Shown: positions 8,617 to 19,593, numbered from the stretch's first letter. The stretch is 64,000 bases of DNA from Neisseria lactamica (GCF_901482445.1 NZ_LR590477.1:310001-374000), one strand, 5' to 3'. Notes: generated by a model not told the origin, from the letters alone. Numbers and translations: made by a program.

Positions 8617-9804
8617 ATGAATACCTTACTCAACCAACTCAAACCCTATCCCTTTGCCCGACTGCGTGAAGCGATGCAGGGCATTTCCGCGCCCGAAGGT
8701 CTGGAAGCCGTCCCCCTTCACATCGGCGAGCCCAAACACCCGACACCGAAAGTCATTACGGATGCGCTGACCGCCTCATTGCACGAGTTGGAAAAATATC
8801 CGCTGACGGCCGGTTTGCCTGAACTGCGTCAGGCGTGTGCGAACTGGTTAAAACGCCGTTACGATGGTTTGACAGTGGATGCGGATAATGAAATTCTGCC
8901 GGTTTTAGGCAGTAGGGAGGCGTTGTTTTCTTTTGTCCAAACCGTGTTGAACCCTGTTTCAGACGGCCTCAAACCCGTAATCGTCAGCCCGAATCCCTTT
9001 TATCAGATTTATGAAGGTGCGACACTTTTGGGCGGCGGGGAAATCCATTTTGCCAATTGTCCCGCGCCGTCTTTCAACCCCGATTGGCGCAGTATTTCCG
9101 AAGAGGTTTGGAAACGCACCAAACTGGTGTTCGTCTGCTCGCCCAACAACCCCAGCGGCAGCGTGCTGGATTTGGACGGCTGGAAAGAAGTTTTTGATTT
9201 ACAGGATAAATATGGTTTCATTATTGCCTCGGATGAATGCTATTCCGAAATCTATTTCGACGGCAACAAACCTTTAGGCTGCCTGCAAGCCGCTGCACAG
9301 TTGGGTCGAAGCAGGCAAAAACTGCTTATGTTCACCAGTTTGTCCAAGCGTTCCAATGTTCCGGGCCTGCGTTCCGGTTTTGTCGCCGGCGATGCCGAAC
9401 TGCTTAAAAACTTTCTGCTTTACAGAACCTATCACGGCAGTGCAATGAGCATTCCCGTGCAGCGCGCAAGTATTGCCGCTTGGGATGACGAACAGCACGT
9501 TATCGACAACCGCCGTATGTATCAGGAAAAATTTGAGCGCGTTATTCCCATTTTGCAACAGGTATTTGACGTTAAATTACCGGATGCCTCGTTTTACATC
9601 TGGTTGAAAGTCCCCGATGGCGACGATTTGGCATTTGCACGCAATTTATGGCAAAAAGCCGCTATCCAAGTATTGCCCGGACGTTTTTTGGCACGGGATA
9701 CCGAACAGGGCAATCCCGGGGAAGGTTATGTGCGGATTGCTTTGGTTGCCGATGTCGCAACTTGTGCCAAAGCTGCGGAAACCATTGTTTCCCTATATCG
9801 GTAA
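8617..9804 (+). CDS. dapC: Succinyldiaminopimelate transaminase DapC
   Basis: PLP-dependent class I/II aminotransferase, 395 residues, converting N-succinyl-2-amino-6-ketopimelate to N-succinyl-LL-diaminopimelate in lysine and peptidoglycan precursor synthesis. Visible: substrate-proximal IGEPKHPTP (36-44), SPNNPSG (175-181) with the PLP-contacting Asn, D206 in SDECYSE, and the Schiff-base lysine K244 in SLSKRSNVPGLRSG. The start is ATG 8617 after CGGAGAACATT. dapA of the same pathway is elsewhere in the window (21788-22663). The class fold is certain; DapC rather than another aminotransferase is from sequence recall. Confidence 0.88.
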   Translation: MNTLLNQLKPYPFARLREAMQGISAPEGLEAVPLHIGEPKHPTPKVITDALTASLHELEKYPLTAGLPELRQACANWLKRRYDGLTVDADNEILPVLGSREALFSFVQTVLNPVSDGLKPVIVSPNPFYQIYEGATLLGGGEIHFANCPAPSFNPDWRSISEEVWKRTKLVFVCSPNNPSGSVLDLDGWKEVFDLQDKYGFIIASDECYSEIYFDGNKPLGCLQAAAQLGRSRQKLLMFTSLSKRSNVPGLRSGFVAGDAELLKNFLLYRTYHGSAMSIPVQRASIAAWDDEQHVIDNRRMYQEKFERVIPILQQVFDVKLPDASFYIWLKVPDGDDLAFARNLWQKAAIQVLPGRFLARDTEQGNPGEGYVRIALVADVATCAKAAETIVSLYR

Positions 9805-9809
9805 AGAAT

Positions 9810-9846
9810 AAAAAATGCCGTTCGGACTTTCCTGACGGCATTTTTT
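9810..9846 (+). terminator. Rho-independent terminator after dapC
   Basis: AAAAAATGCCGT pairs with GACGGCATTTTTT; a decayed DUS pair that keeps the hairpin and T-run but no longer carries the full uptake 10-mer on either arm. Confidence 0.75.
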
Positions 9847-10067
9847 ATTATCGAAACCTTTGCAATACCTTATTTTAGATAGTTACTGAAAATAAATTAC
9901 TGAGATTTCAATTAATTATTTTTGAATTTTGAAATTTGGCGGTTTTGTAAAAATCTCTGTCATTAAATTGTGTTTGCCATTACGGTATTTGCATCACAAT
10001 TAATCGGCTTGCCTGAGGATGCTTTTAAATCTAAAATTCCGATGTTTGACACCATACCGAGCAGATT

Positions 10068-10847
10068 ATGTTTTTTGTCCTTTCCCCTGCGAAAAACCTT
10101 AACGAAAAAGACCCTGCCCCTGTCAGCGAGTTTACCCAACCCGACCTGCTGGCAGAATCCGAAATGCTAATGCAGCAGTTGCGCGAGCTTGCGCCGCAAC
10201 AGATTGCCGAACTGATGCACGTTTCCGACAAAATCGCCCTCTTAAACGCGCAGCGCAATGCAGAATGGCACACGCCGTTTACGCCGGAAAACGCCAAACA
10301 GGCAGTCTTTATGTTCAACGGCGATGTTTACGAAGGTATGGATGCAAACACATTGGATATTGGACAGATACGCTATCTGCAAAACCATGTCCGCCTGCTG
10401 TCCGGTCTGTACGGTCTTCTGCGCCCACTGGATCTGATGCAGCCCTACCGTTTGGAAATGGGGACGGCATTTGCCAATTTGCGCGGTAAGAATTTGTATG
10501 AGTTTTGGGGCGACATCATTACCAACCTTTTAAATGACACGCTTGCCCAAGCAGGCAGCAATACGCTTGTCAACCTTGCCTCACAGGAATATTTCAAGTC
10601 TGTCAATGTAAAAAAACTTCGGGCGCGGCTGATTACACCGATATTTAAAGATGAGAAAAACGGTAAATATAAAATCATCAGTTTCTATGCCAAGCGCGCA
10701 CGCGGATTGATGGTGCGCTATGCGGCAGAACACAATATTACCGACCCTGAAATGCTGAAAAATTTTAATTACGAAGGCTACGCATTCAATGACGCGGCTT
10801 CCAATGAAAGCGAATGGGTTTTTATGCGTTCGGAACAAATAAAGTGA
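10068..10847 (+). CDS. yaaA: YaaA family peroxide stress protein (DUF328)
   Basis: 259 residues, full length for the YaaA/DUF328 family, whose E. coli member limits iron-driven oxidative damage during peroxide stress and binds DNA. Family hallmarks are the N-terminal [12 protein letters not shown], the central [14 protein letters not shown] and [22 protein letters not shown], and the C-terminal [15 protein letters not shown]. The start is ATG 10068; the ribosome site is weak. The 221 bases upstream are A+T-rich with no other gene. The two tRNA-Ser genes follow. Biochemical role is inferred from E. coli. Confidence 0.92.
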   Translation: MFFVLSPAKNLNEKDPAPVSEFTQPDLLAESEMLMQQLRELAPQQIAELMHVSDKIALLNAQRNAEWHTPFTPENAKQAVFMFNGDVYEGMDANTLDIGQIRYLQNHVRLLSGLYGLLRPLDLMQPYRLEMGTAFANLRGKNLYEFWGDIITNLLNDTLAQAGSNTLVNLASQEYFKSVNVKKLRARLITPIFKDEKNGKYKIISFYAKRARGLMVRYAAEHNITDPEMLKNFNYEGYAFNDAASNESEWVFMRSEQIK

Positions 10848-10929
10848 AAACAATAAATTAAGTATTTTCCGAAAAAAGTGCTTGGCAAAATGTATAAACT
10901 TCATTATTATTCCTAATCTTTAAGAAGAC

Positions 10930-11020
<91 letters not shown>

Positions 11021-11097
11021 ATCCTTGAGGTCAAAAACCAAATAAAAATGAAGTAGCATAAAGCATCGGCATTTTTATTTGGTTTTACTTCATTATC

Positions 11098-11187
11098 GGA
11101 AACGTGGCAGAGAGGCTGAATGCAGCGGACTCGAAATCCGCTGAGGGTGCAAATCCTCCGTGGGTTCGAATCCCACCGTTTCCGCCA
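11098..11187 (+). tRNA. tRNA-Ser (anticodon CGA)
   Basis: A 90-base class II tRNA, 77 bases after the first. Acceptor GGAAACG/CGTTTCC, anticodon loop CTCGAAA giving CGA, long variable arm, T arm GGTTCGAATCC and encoded CCA. It decodes UCG, while the first decodes UCA. Confidence 0.97.
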
Positions 11188-11199
11188 CAAAACAAAACC

Positions 11200-11226
11200 G
11201 CCCTGAATCAGGGCAGTTCTTTTTTG
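11200..11226 (+). terminator. Terminator of the tRNA-Ser pair
   Basis: Stem GCCCTG/CAGGGC with a 3-base loop (11200-11214), followed by a T-rich run (TTCTTTTTT). Confidence 0.8.
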
Positions 11227-11239
11227 CGCGAATCTGCAC

Positions 11240-11338
11240 AATTACCATAAAAGAATCATTGGATTACTATGATTTTCCGTAACGCCCTGCAACGAACCGC
11301 AATCGGCAGATGCTTTGATTACGGTTTTTATGGTAATT
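11240..11338. repeat. 13-bp inverted repeat downstream of tRNA-Ser(CGA)
   Basis: AATTACCATAAAA (11240-11252) and its exact complement (11326-11338) flank 73 bases; the right arm is partly repeated at once (ATGGTAATTT twice). The rest of 11227-11463 holds no supported gene. Its place just 3' of a tRNA, the classic integration target, suggests a scar of a lost element; this is inference. Confidence 0.5.
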
Positions 11339-11463
11339 TATATGGTAATTTTTGAGAATGGGAACTTGCCATAATGGTTAAAGCCGTTACTTCGTTTAAT
11401 CCTGTTCGGGTCAGGGATGCGGGGAAGGCGGATTTTATCAAGCCGGTGCGTTTTGATGTGAGA

Positions 11464-11495
11464 ATGCCGTCTGAAATCATTGTTTCAGACGGCAT
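11464..11495. terminator. DUS-pair hairpin downstream of orf11515
   Basis: ATGCCGTCTGAAA and its complement with a 6-base loop, lying 3' of the leftward gene that ends at 11515. Confidence 0.7.
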
Positions 11496-11514
11496 TGCTA
11501 TTGCTGATGCGGCT

Positions 11515-11817
11515 TTATTCGCAATTCAGATTGCGGGTTTTTTCTGCAAACGAATCCATAGCGATTTGGCACATTTGCTTGCGCTGGCCCAAATCGGCGG
11601 CAGGCAGGGCTTGGAATAGGAATTTGGTGTTGTTGCGTGCGAAATCTGCCTTGTTTCCAGCTTTGTTGTAACAGGTTTCGGCGCGTTTGAAATATTGTTG
11701 GCAAATCGGCGGCAGTTCGTCCATAGTCAGGGGTTTGCTCTTATGCATACCGTGTGCGGATGCGGGAAGGGCGGTTGCCAAAAGGATGCTAATCAGGATG
11801 GTTGGAACAGCTTTCAT
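11515..11817 (-). CDS. Small exported protein (DUF5339-like)
   Basis: 100-residue protein with a clear Sec signal peptide, MKAVPTILISILLATALPASAHG, probably cut after ASA. The mature part is about 77 residues, basic, with four cysteines (PPICQQY, ETCYNKAG, KQMCQIA, NLNCE), suggesting two periplasmic disulfides. The start is ATG 11817; an upstream in-frame start at 11841 would put eight polar residues before the signal peptide. It resembles a small neisserial family I recall as DUF5339, without known function. It is monocistronic, with DUS hairpins on both sides. Confidence 0.75.
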   Translation of the reverse strand: MKAVPTILISILLATALPASAHGMHKSKPLTMDELPPICQQYFKRAETCYNKAGNKADFARNNTKFLFQALPAADLGQRKQMCQIAMDSFAEKTRNLNCE

Positions 11818-11912
11818 ATTATTGTCTTTCCGTAGGGTCAAAACTGAAGATTATATGATTTATATCCAATGGGTGCGGCGTTTAATTATAATCAGGCAGA
11901 TAGGGATAACTA

Positions 11913-11945
11913 ATGCCGTCTGAACGACAAATGTTCAGACGGCAT
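11913..11945 (-). terminator. DUS-pair terminator of icd
   Basis: Inverted ATGCCGTCTGAA arms with a 9-base loop lie 15 bases beyond the icd stop at 11960. Confidence 0.75.
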
Positions 11946-11959
11946 TTTTGCCTTTGTGC

Positions 11960-14248
<2,289 letters not shown>

Positions 14249-14333
14249 CTATTATGGCATATTTTGGCGGCTTTGTTCGCGCTTTGTTCGATCTTGGCGT
14301 GTTTGAACGCGGCAGCGTGAAAGGAAGGGGGAA

Positions 14334-14417
14334 ATGGTTTTCCCGCGTTTGGCGGCGGTGTCGGAGGTGCTGTGCCTGATGTGCGGCGGCATATTTTCGG
14401 TGAAATTGATTTTATAG
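14334..14417 (+). other. Possible 27-codon ORF ended by the Correia element
   Basis: ATG 14334 follows AAGGAAGGGGG. The frame encodes MVFPRLAAVSEVLC... and its stop TAG lies in the Correia terminus. Removing the element and one TA copy would extend it about eight codons. The rest of 14186-14412 has no gene and must hold the icd promoter. Translation is unproven. Confidence 0.2.
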
Positions 14418-14519
14418 TGGTTTAAATTTAAACCAGTACAGCGTTGCCTCGCCTTGTCGTACTATCTGTACTGTCTGCGGCTTCGTTGCCTTGTCCTGAT
14501 TTAAATTTAAACCACTATA
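14413..14519. mobile_element. Correia repeat enclosed element (CREE), short form, upstream of lst
   Basis: A 107-base element bounded by TATAGTGG / CCACTATA inverted termini, with the usual internal stretch (GTACAGCGTTGCCTCGCC... CTGTCTGCGGCTTCG) and ending ATTTAAATTTAAACCACTATA. Its length matches the internally deleted class without the IHF site. A TA repeats at both ends as the target duplication. The right end continues into AT, creating a perfect TATAAT (14516-14521) about 100 bases before lst. Correia termini are known to supply promoters in meningococci. Confidence 0.95.
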
Positions 14520-14619
14520 ATATTCGGTAACTGTCGGAATATCTGCTAAAATTCCGCATTTTTCCGCCCCGGGACACTCGGGGCGTATGTTTAATTTGTC
14601 GGAATGGAGTTTTAGGGAT

Positions 14620-15735
14620 ATGGGCTTGAAAAAGGCTTGTTTGACCGTGTTGTGCCTGATTGTTTTTTGTTTCGGGATATTTTATACATTTGACCGGGTA
14701 AATCAGGGGGAAAGGAATGCGGTTTCCCTGCTGAAGGAGAAACTCTTCAATGAAGAGGGGGAGCCGGTCAATCTGATTTTCTGCTATACCATATTGCAGA
14801 TGAAGGTGGCGGAAAGGATTATGGCGCAGCATCCGGGCGAGCGGTTTTATGTGGTGCTGATGTCTGAAAACAGGAATGAAAAATACGATTATTATTTTAA
14901 TCAGATAAAGGATAAGGCGGAGCGGGCGTATTTTTTCTACCTGCCCTACGGGTTGAACAAATCGTTTAATTTCATTCCGACGATGGCGGAGCTGAAGGTG
15001 AAGTCGATGCTGCTGCCGAAGGTCAAGCGGATTTATTTGGCGAGTTTGGAAAAAGTCAGCATCGCCGCCTTTTTGAGCACTTACCCGGATGCGGAAATCA
15101 AAACCTTTGACGACGGGACAAACAACCTGATACAGGAGAGCAGCTATTTGGGCGATGAGTTTTCTGTAAACGGGACGATCAAGCGGAATTTTGCCCGAAT
15201 GATGATCGGAGATTGGAGCATCGCCAAAACCCGTAATGCTTCCGACGAGCATTACACGATATTCAAGGGTTTGAAAAACATTATGGACGACGGCCGCCGC
15301 AAGATGACTTACCTGCCGCTGTTCGATGCGTCCGAACTGAAGGCGGGGGATGAAACGGGCGGCACGGTGCGGATACTTTTGGGTTCGCCCGACAAAGAGA
15401 TGAAGGAAATTTCGGAAAAGGCGGCAAAAGATTTCAACATACAATATGTCGCACCGCATCCCCGCCAAACCTACGAGCTTTCCGGCGTAACCACATTAAA
15501 TTCGCCCTATGTCATCGAAGACTATATTTTGCGCGAGATTAAGAAAAACCCGCATACGAGGTATGAAATTTATACCTTTTTCAGCGGCGCGGCGTTGACG
15601 ATGAAGGATTTTCCCAATGTGCACGTTTATGCATTGAAACCGGCTTCCCTTCCGGAAGATTATTGGCTCAAGCCGGTGTATGCCCTGTTTACCCAATCCG
15701 GCATCCCGATTTTGACATTTGACGATAAAGATTAA
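14620..15735 (+). CDS. lst: Lipooligosaccharide alpha-2,3-sialyltransferase
   Basis: Transfers sialic acid from CMP-Neu5Ac to the terminal galactose of lacto-N-neotetraose on lipooligosaccharide, giving serum resistance and host mimicry. It belongs to glycosyltransferase family 52. 371 residues from ATG 14620 ([12 protein letters not shown]...), the known meningococcal length; an upstream ATG at 14587 would add 11 polar residues. Residues 5-25 form an N-terminal membrane anchor. Conserved pieces include [18 protein letters not shown] (with an acidic residue typical of the fold) and PHPRQTYE, a likely CMP-contacting region. The nearest possible promoters are the Correia-derived TATAAT at 14516 and TAAAAT at 14547-14552. 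Confidence 0.95.
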
Positions 15736-15856
15736 TCGCATAGCAAATCAAAATAGAAAATGGCGGAGTGCGTGGGGTAAAAATAAGGATAGCGTTTTTT
15801 CATTTGGATTGACGATAATTTCTGATTGCTTTGCGCGTGCTGAAATGACAAAGAAA

Positions 15857-15883
15857 ATGCCGTCTGAAGGCTTCAGACGGCAT
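15857..15883. terminator. DUS-pair terminator between lst and cytochrome c'
   Basis: Nearly loopless pair ATGCCGTCTGAA-GGC-TTCAGACGGCAT between convergent genes. It lies about 120 bases after lst; 15736-15856 holds no gene. Confidence 0.75.
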
Positions 15884-15899
15884 TGTTCTGTTTCGGATG

Positions 15900-16358
15900 T
15901 TATTCCGGCGCGCGGAAGCTGTCGTGGCAGGATTTGCAGCTTGCGCCGGTTTCGCCGTAGGCGGCTTTGATTTCATCCAGTTTGCCGGTTTGGGCAGCGG
16001 CGTTGAGTTTTTCGACGGCGGCGGCGAATTTTGTTTTTTCGGCTTCAAATTTTGCACCATCCGACCAAACGGCTGGCAGGGCGCGGCCGTTGCCTTGCGG
16101 ATCGGACTCAAAAAGTGTGAACGGTTTCTTGCTGCTTTCGGCAAACGCCGCGGCAGCCTGTTTGAATTTTTCGACATCGTAAGGCTCTTCGCCTTTGACC
16201 ATTTTGCCCATACGCGAGAAGTCGGGCATCATAGATTTGAACGCGGCGGTGCGGTTTTCGGAAATTTCGCCTTTGGGCTGTGCGGGCGCGCCGCCGTTTC
16301 CGCAGGCGGAAAGGAATAGGGCGAGGGCGGTTGCGGCAAGGCGGGTTTGAATGTTCAT
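15900..16358 (-). CDS. cycP: Cytochrome c' lipoprotein
   Basis: 152-residue c-type cytochrome of the c' class, which binds nitric oxide; in Neisseria it protects against NO made by the host and by denitrification. The N-terminus is a lipoprotein signal with lipobox LSAC (Cys19), so it is likely anchored in the membrane facing the periplasm. The haem motif CKSCH (C141, C144, H145) is at the extreme C-terminus, as in all cytochromes c', and the body is a helical bundle ([12 protein letters not shown]...). The start is ATG 16358 after AAGGAAAC; an upstream frame start at 16445 is rejected because it would bury the signal peptide. Confidence 0.93.
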   Translation of the reverse strand: MNIQTRLAATALALFLSACGNGGAPAQPKGEISENRTAAFKSMMPDFSRMGKMVKGEEPYDVEKFKQAAAAFAESSKKPFTLFESDPQGNGRALPAVWSDGAKFEAEKTKFAAAVEKLNAAAQTGKLDEIKAAYGETGASCKSCHDSFRAPE

Positions 16359-16627
16359 CGTGTTTCCTTTTCGGTTGAAACCCCGCCCACTTGGACATCC
16401 GTCCTTCGGGGCGGTAGAATCAGATTTTATTTGGGAAGGGTGCAATCCCTTCCGAATCAGGACGGCACATAGGGCGACGCTTTATGTGTCGTCCTGTGTG
16501 TTGAAACATATTGAATGTGTCCTGTCGTGGTGGTATGGTTGTTGTCATTTTCAGCCGGCGCGATGCCGTCTGAAAGGCGTTATGATACCTGAAACAGGTT
16601 TGGGAAACGAGAAAGAAAGGAAAAACA

Positions 16628-17449
16628 ATGGCTGTTTTAATTACCGGTGCTTCGGCAGGATTCGGCGAAGCGATGTGCCGTGCGTTTGTCGGGGCGGGAT
16701 ACCGCGTTATCGGTGCGGCGCGCCGCGCGGACAGGCTTCAGGCCTTGGCGGATGAATTGGGTGCTTTGTTTTACCCTTTGGAAATGGACGTGTCGCGCCG
16801 CGAGTCGGTGGAAAACGCCTTAAACGGCATCCCCGATGAATTTTCCGACATCGACTGCCTCATCAACAATGCCGGGCTGGCTTTGGGTTTGGACACGGCG
16901 GACAAGGCGGATTTTGAAGATTGGGAAACAATGATTCAAACCAATGTTTTGGGTTTGACGTTTCTAACGCGCAAGATTTTGCCGAATATGGTGGCTCGGG
17001 GCGGCGGTTATGTGATGAATTTGGGTTCGATTGCGGGTAATTATGCTTATGCCGGCAGCAACGTTTACGGGGCGACCAAGGCGTTTGTCCGCCAGTTCAG
17101 CCTGAATTTGCGCGCAGAGCTGGCGGATAAGAACATCCGCATTACCAATATCGAGCCGGGTTTGTGCGGCAATACGGAGTTTTCCAACGTGCGCTTCAAA
17201 GGCGATGACGAGAGGGCGGCGGGCGTGTATGAGGGTGTGGAATTTATCCGCCCCGAAGATATTGCGGAAACCGCATTGTGGCTGTACCGCCGGCCGGCGC
17301 ATATGAATGTGAACACGATTGAAATTATGCCCGTGGCGCAGACTTTTGCAGGAATGAAGGTCATAAAAACAGCCGTGCCGGAAGTGCGGGAAGACTTTGA
17401 AAAACAGAGTATGTCGCTGTTTTCCCGCATCAGGTCCTGGTTCAAATGA
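16628..17449 (+). CDS. Short-chain dehydrogenase/reductase, YdfG-like
   Basis: 273-residue classical SDR. The Rossmann motif TGASAGFGEA (6-15) binds the dinucleotide; RR at 32-33 after the second strand suggests NADP(H). NNAG is at 80-83 and the catalytic set is N106, S134, Y147 and K151 (YGATK). The segment NLGSIAGNYAYAGSNVY and the PGLCGNTEFSNVRFKGD region resemble YdfG/serine 3-dehydrogenases, which oxidise 3-hydroxy acids; the substrate here is inferred. It is about 25 residues longer than E. coli YdfG at the C-terminus, ending in a basic amphipathic stretch (SLFSRIRSWFK). Start ATG 16628 after GAAAGGAAAAACA. A lone DUS lies upstream at 16563. Confidence 0.87.
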   Translation: MAVLITGASAGFGEAMCRAFVGAGYRVIGAARRADRLQALADELGALFYPLEMDVSRRESVENALNGIPDEFSDIDCLINNAGLALGLDTADKADFEDWETMIQTNVLGLTFLTRKILPNMVARGGGYVMNLGSIAGNYAYAGSNVYGATKAFVRQFSLNLRAELADKNIRITNIEPGLCGNTEFSNVRFKGDDERAAGVYEGVEFIRPEDIAETALWLYRRPAHMNVNTIEIMPVAQTFAGMKVIKTAVPEVREDFEKQSMSLFSRIRSWFK

Positions 17450-17455
17450 TGCGGA

Positions 17456-17485
17456 ATGCCGTCTGAAGACAGTTTCAGACGGCAT
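17456..17485. terminator. DUS-pair terminator between SDR and yciA
   Basis: ATGCCGTCTGAA / TTCAGACGGCAT with a 6-base loop and a T-run, between convergent genes. Confidence 0.85.
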
Positions 17486-17499
17486 TTTTACGGGTATTT

Positions 17500-17946
17500 T
17501 TACGGAGTAGGCAATAAGCCCGCCAATTTGGGGTTGCCTTCTTTCGGTATCGGGCGCGGATTGCCTTCCGCATCGATGGCGACATAAGTGAACACGGCTT
17601 CGGTTACGAGGTGGCGGTCTTCGGTAACGCAATCGTTCATCAAAGTTTTCACCCAGACTTCCACTTTAAGCTGGAGGGAAGTATTGCCCACGCGGACGCA
17701 ATGCCCGTAGCAGCAGACGACGTTGCCGACCTTGACCGGGCGGATGAAGTTCATTTCCTGAACGGCGACGGTAACGATGCGTCCCCGCGCGATTTCCGCC
17801 GCCAATATGCCGCCGCCCAAATCCATCTGCGACATAATCCAGCCGCCGAAAATATCTTGGTTGGGATTGGTATCGCGCGGCATAGCGACGGTACGCAGGA
17901 GCAGTTCGCCTTGAGGGCGTTGGCGGTTGCCTTCTTCGTGCTGCAT
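17500..17946 (-). CDS. yciA: Acyl-CoA thioesterase YciA (hotdog fold)
   Basis: 148-residue cytosolic acyl-CoA hydrolase of the YciA/BFIT hotdog family. The signature NPNQDIFGGWIMSQMDLGGG includes the catalytic Asp31, and RPVKVGNVVCCYG and KVEVWV are typical strands. The start is ATG 17946 after CAAGGAAAC; a longer frame (to 18069) adds 41 residues without family similarity. Broad-range acyl-CoA activity is inferred from E. coli YciA. It is monocistronic; the 460 bases upstream carry neisserial repeats rather than genes. Confidence 0.92.
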   Translation of the reverse strand: MQHEEGNRQRPQGELLLRTVAMPRDTNPNQDIFGGWIMSQMDLGGGILAAEIARGRIVTVAVQEMNFIRPVKVGNVVCCYGHCVRVGNTSLQLKVEVWVKTLMNDCVTEDRHLVTEAVFTYVAIDAEGNPRPIPKEGNPKLAGLLPTP

Positions 17947-18143
17947 AAAGTTTCCTTGTTTTATTGAAATATAGATCGGACCTGCACCCCTGCCCGAAAC
18001 GGGAAGTCGGGAAGTATGTAGTTTAACCCATTTGAGACATACAAGGGCGGGCGTAGGGCAGATTCGCAAGGCGTATTGTAGGGTGGGGCTGTAGGGTGGG
18101 CTTCAGTCCGCCATTTCCATCAATCCAACATTTCTACCGTTTT

Positions 18144-18170
18144 CATCGAATCCATCGAATCCATCGAATC
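18144..18170. repeat. Three tandem copies of a 9-bp unit
   Basis: CATCGAATC occurs three times head to tail in the intergenic region between yciA and opa. Copy number may vary between strains, but it is not in a coding frame. Confidence 0.7.
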
Positions 18171-18210
18171 CACCCCTTTCGACAATCCGACCCTACGCAA
18201 CTGAACCGTC

Positions 18211-18311
18211 ATTCCCACGAAAGTGGGAATCTAGAACGCGGGGTTTGGGCAACTGTTTTTATCCGATAAGTTTCTGTGCGGACAGGTCTAGATTCCCGCC
18301 TGCGCGGGAAT
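18211..18311. repeat. Neisserial mosaic element: RS unit flanked by dRS3 repeats
   Basis: Two 20-bp dRS3 repeats of the form ATTCCC-N8-GGGAAT (18211-18230 and 18292-18311) flank about 60 bases of RS-type sequence containing CTAGAACGC and TCCGATAAG. Such arrays are common next to surface-protein genes in N. meningitidis and can recombine. The rest of 17947-18407 contains GTAGGGTGGG repeats and no gene. Confidence 0.85.
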
Positions 18312-18368
18312 GACGGTTCGGGTATTTCCACGCCTGTCCTGCGCCTGTAAACGGCAAGTGCATCAAAA

Positions 18369-18394
18369 ATGCCGTCTGAAGGTTCAGACGGCAT
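18369..18394 (-). terminator. DUS-pair terminator of opa
   Basis: A 12-base inverted uptake pair with a 2-base spacer, 14 bases beyond the opa stop; A-run on the plus strand gives T-run leftward. Confidence 0.8.
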
Positions 18395-18407
18395 CGGTAT
18401 TGGGGAA

Positions 18408-19169
18408 TCAGAAGCGGTAGCGCACGCCCAATGAGGCTTCGTGGGTTTTGAAGCGGGTGTTTTCCAGGTGTCCCCAGTAGTGGTAGCGGTATCCGGTGTC
18501 CAAGGTTAGGTTGGGCGTGATGTCTATGCCTACGCCTGCCACTGCGCCGAAGCCCACGCGGCGGATGCTGTGGCTTTCGTGATAGGCGTTTTGCGTACTT
18601 GCCCCAGGCAGTACTGTATCTGCTGCTCCATTGCTACCGGCAGTTGTAACAACTTCAGTTGTTTTTTTAGTTGAATCGATGCTGTGTCTGACGTGTCCGT
18701 AGCTGACGCGCACGCCTGCATAGGGTTTGAAGCGGGAACCGGTATCGAAATCGTAAACGGCGGACAAACCGAGCGATGAGATGGCGTGGAATGTACCGTT
18801 TTCCTGATTTTCTGTCTTCAGGTCTTTCCTGTTAGGTGGAACGTTATTTATTTCTTTGATTTGGACGGAGTTTTTATTGTTGTACCATTTTCTGTAACGG
18901 GCATAATCTGCCGCTATCCTCCAGCCGCCGAAATCGTAGCCGACCGACACTCGGGGGTGGATGGAATGCGTATGGATGTTTTTGTCAAATTTGGTATCGG
19001 TTGCTTTAGGATAGTCTCGAGAAATCAGTTCGGAAGCGTAAGTTAAATCTGCCTGCACATACGGGCCGCGGCCATTGTCTTCACTTGCCGCCTGCGCTGC
19101 GGAAGAGAAGAGAAGAGAAGAGAAGAGAAGAGAAGAGAAGAGAAGGGTTTTTTTGGGGGCTGGATTCAT
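18408..19169 (-). CDS. opa: Opacity-associated outer membrane adhesin Opa (phase ON)
   Basis: Phase-variable eight-strand outer-membrane beta-barrel that binds host CEACAM or heparan sulfate receptors. 253 codons. The signal peptide contains the repeat-encoded LLFSS units and ends AAQA before [15 protein letters not shown]. Eight CTCTT repeats leave the frame open, so the gene is ON here. Conserved barrel strands such as [20 protein letters not shown] and the C-terminal GVRYRF are visible. Variable loops lie around [10 protein letters not shown] and [15 protein letters not shown]. The start ATG 19169 follows GGAG. Receptor specificity cannot be told from this reading. Confidence 0.95.
   Translation of the reverse strand: MNPAPKKTLLFSSLLFSSLLFSSAAQAASEDNGRGPYVQADLTYASELISRDYPKATDTKFDKNIHTHSIHPRVSVGYDFGGWRIAADYARYRKWYNNKNSVQIKEINNVPPNRKDLKTENQENGTFHAISSLGLSAVYDFDTGSRFKPYAGVRVSYGHVRHSIDSTKKTTEVVTTAGSNGAADTVLPGASTQNAYHESHSIRRVGFGAVAGVGIDITPNLTLDTGYRYHYWGHLENTRFKTHEASLGVRYRF
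19103..19142 (-). repeat. CTCTT pentameric phase-variation tract (8 copies)
   Basis: Eight uninterrupted copies of CTCTT (AAGAG on the plus strand) within the opa signal-peptide codons. Slipped-strand gain or loss of one unit shifts the frame; 8 copies are in frame in this sequence. Confidence 0.97.
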
Positions 19170-19234
19170 TTTCGGCTCCGTATTCGGTTTAACTGATTAA
19201 AAGAGAACGATTTTCACTGATGGTTCAAGGGCGG

Positions 19235-19263
19235 ATTGTATCGGGTTTGGGGCGATGTTTCAA
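19235..19263 (-). promoter_or_regulatory. opa promoter
   Basis: Leftward -35 TTGAAA (19258-19263), a 17-base spacer and -10 TACAAT (19235-19240), about 66 bases before the opa ATG. A tandem CAATAAGAAA duplication (19261-19280) overlaps the -35. Confidence 0.65.
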
Positions 19264-19422
19264 TAAGAAACAATAAGAAAGCCGCCATTATGGTTTAATC
19301 CTGCGCGTTGCAGCTTCCGGAAAGGGCTTGCGCCATTTTGAAACAAGGCCGACCCGCCGCCTTGAAGGGTGGGGGTTTAACTGTTAGGAAATAATGGCAA
19401 AGAGGCTTGTTTCTGTCAGACA

Positions 19423-19452
19423 TTGTATGGGTTTTCTTTTAAATGATATATT
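19423..19452 (+). promoter_or_regulatory. Possible pip promoter
   Basis: TTGTAT (19423-19428), an 18-base spacer and TATATT (19447-19452), about 140 bases before pip. Otherwise 19264-19593 contains no gene I can support. Confidence 0.35.
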
Positions 19453-19593
19453 TCCGCCTGTTTATGCAATATTTTCCGATTGATGGTTTTTATCGCGATT
19501 TTTCGGCATCTGCCTTTCGGGGCGGCTTGTGTCTCGTGCGTGATGTTGCGTGTCGGGATGTTCGGATTGTCAGAAGCAATATGGGAGAAGATG

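Noticed and set aside
11374..11463. Start of an ORF MVKAVTSFNPVRVRD... after the tRNAs
   Set aside because: No recognisable domain, runs directly into a DUS hairpin and then the antisense of the next gene; not supported as coding.
14515..15468. 317-codon leftward ORF opposite lst
   Set aside because: Antisense to lst and starts inside it without a ribosome site.
18144..18170. CRISPR-like tandem repeat
   Set aside because: Three 9-bp units with no spacers; a simple tandem repeat. I saw no CRISPR array or cas gene in the window.
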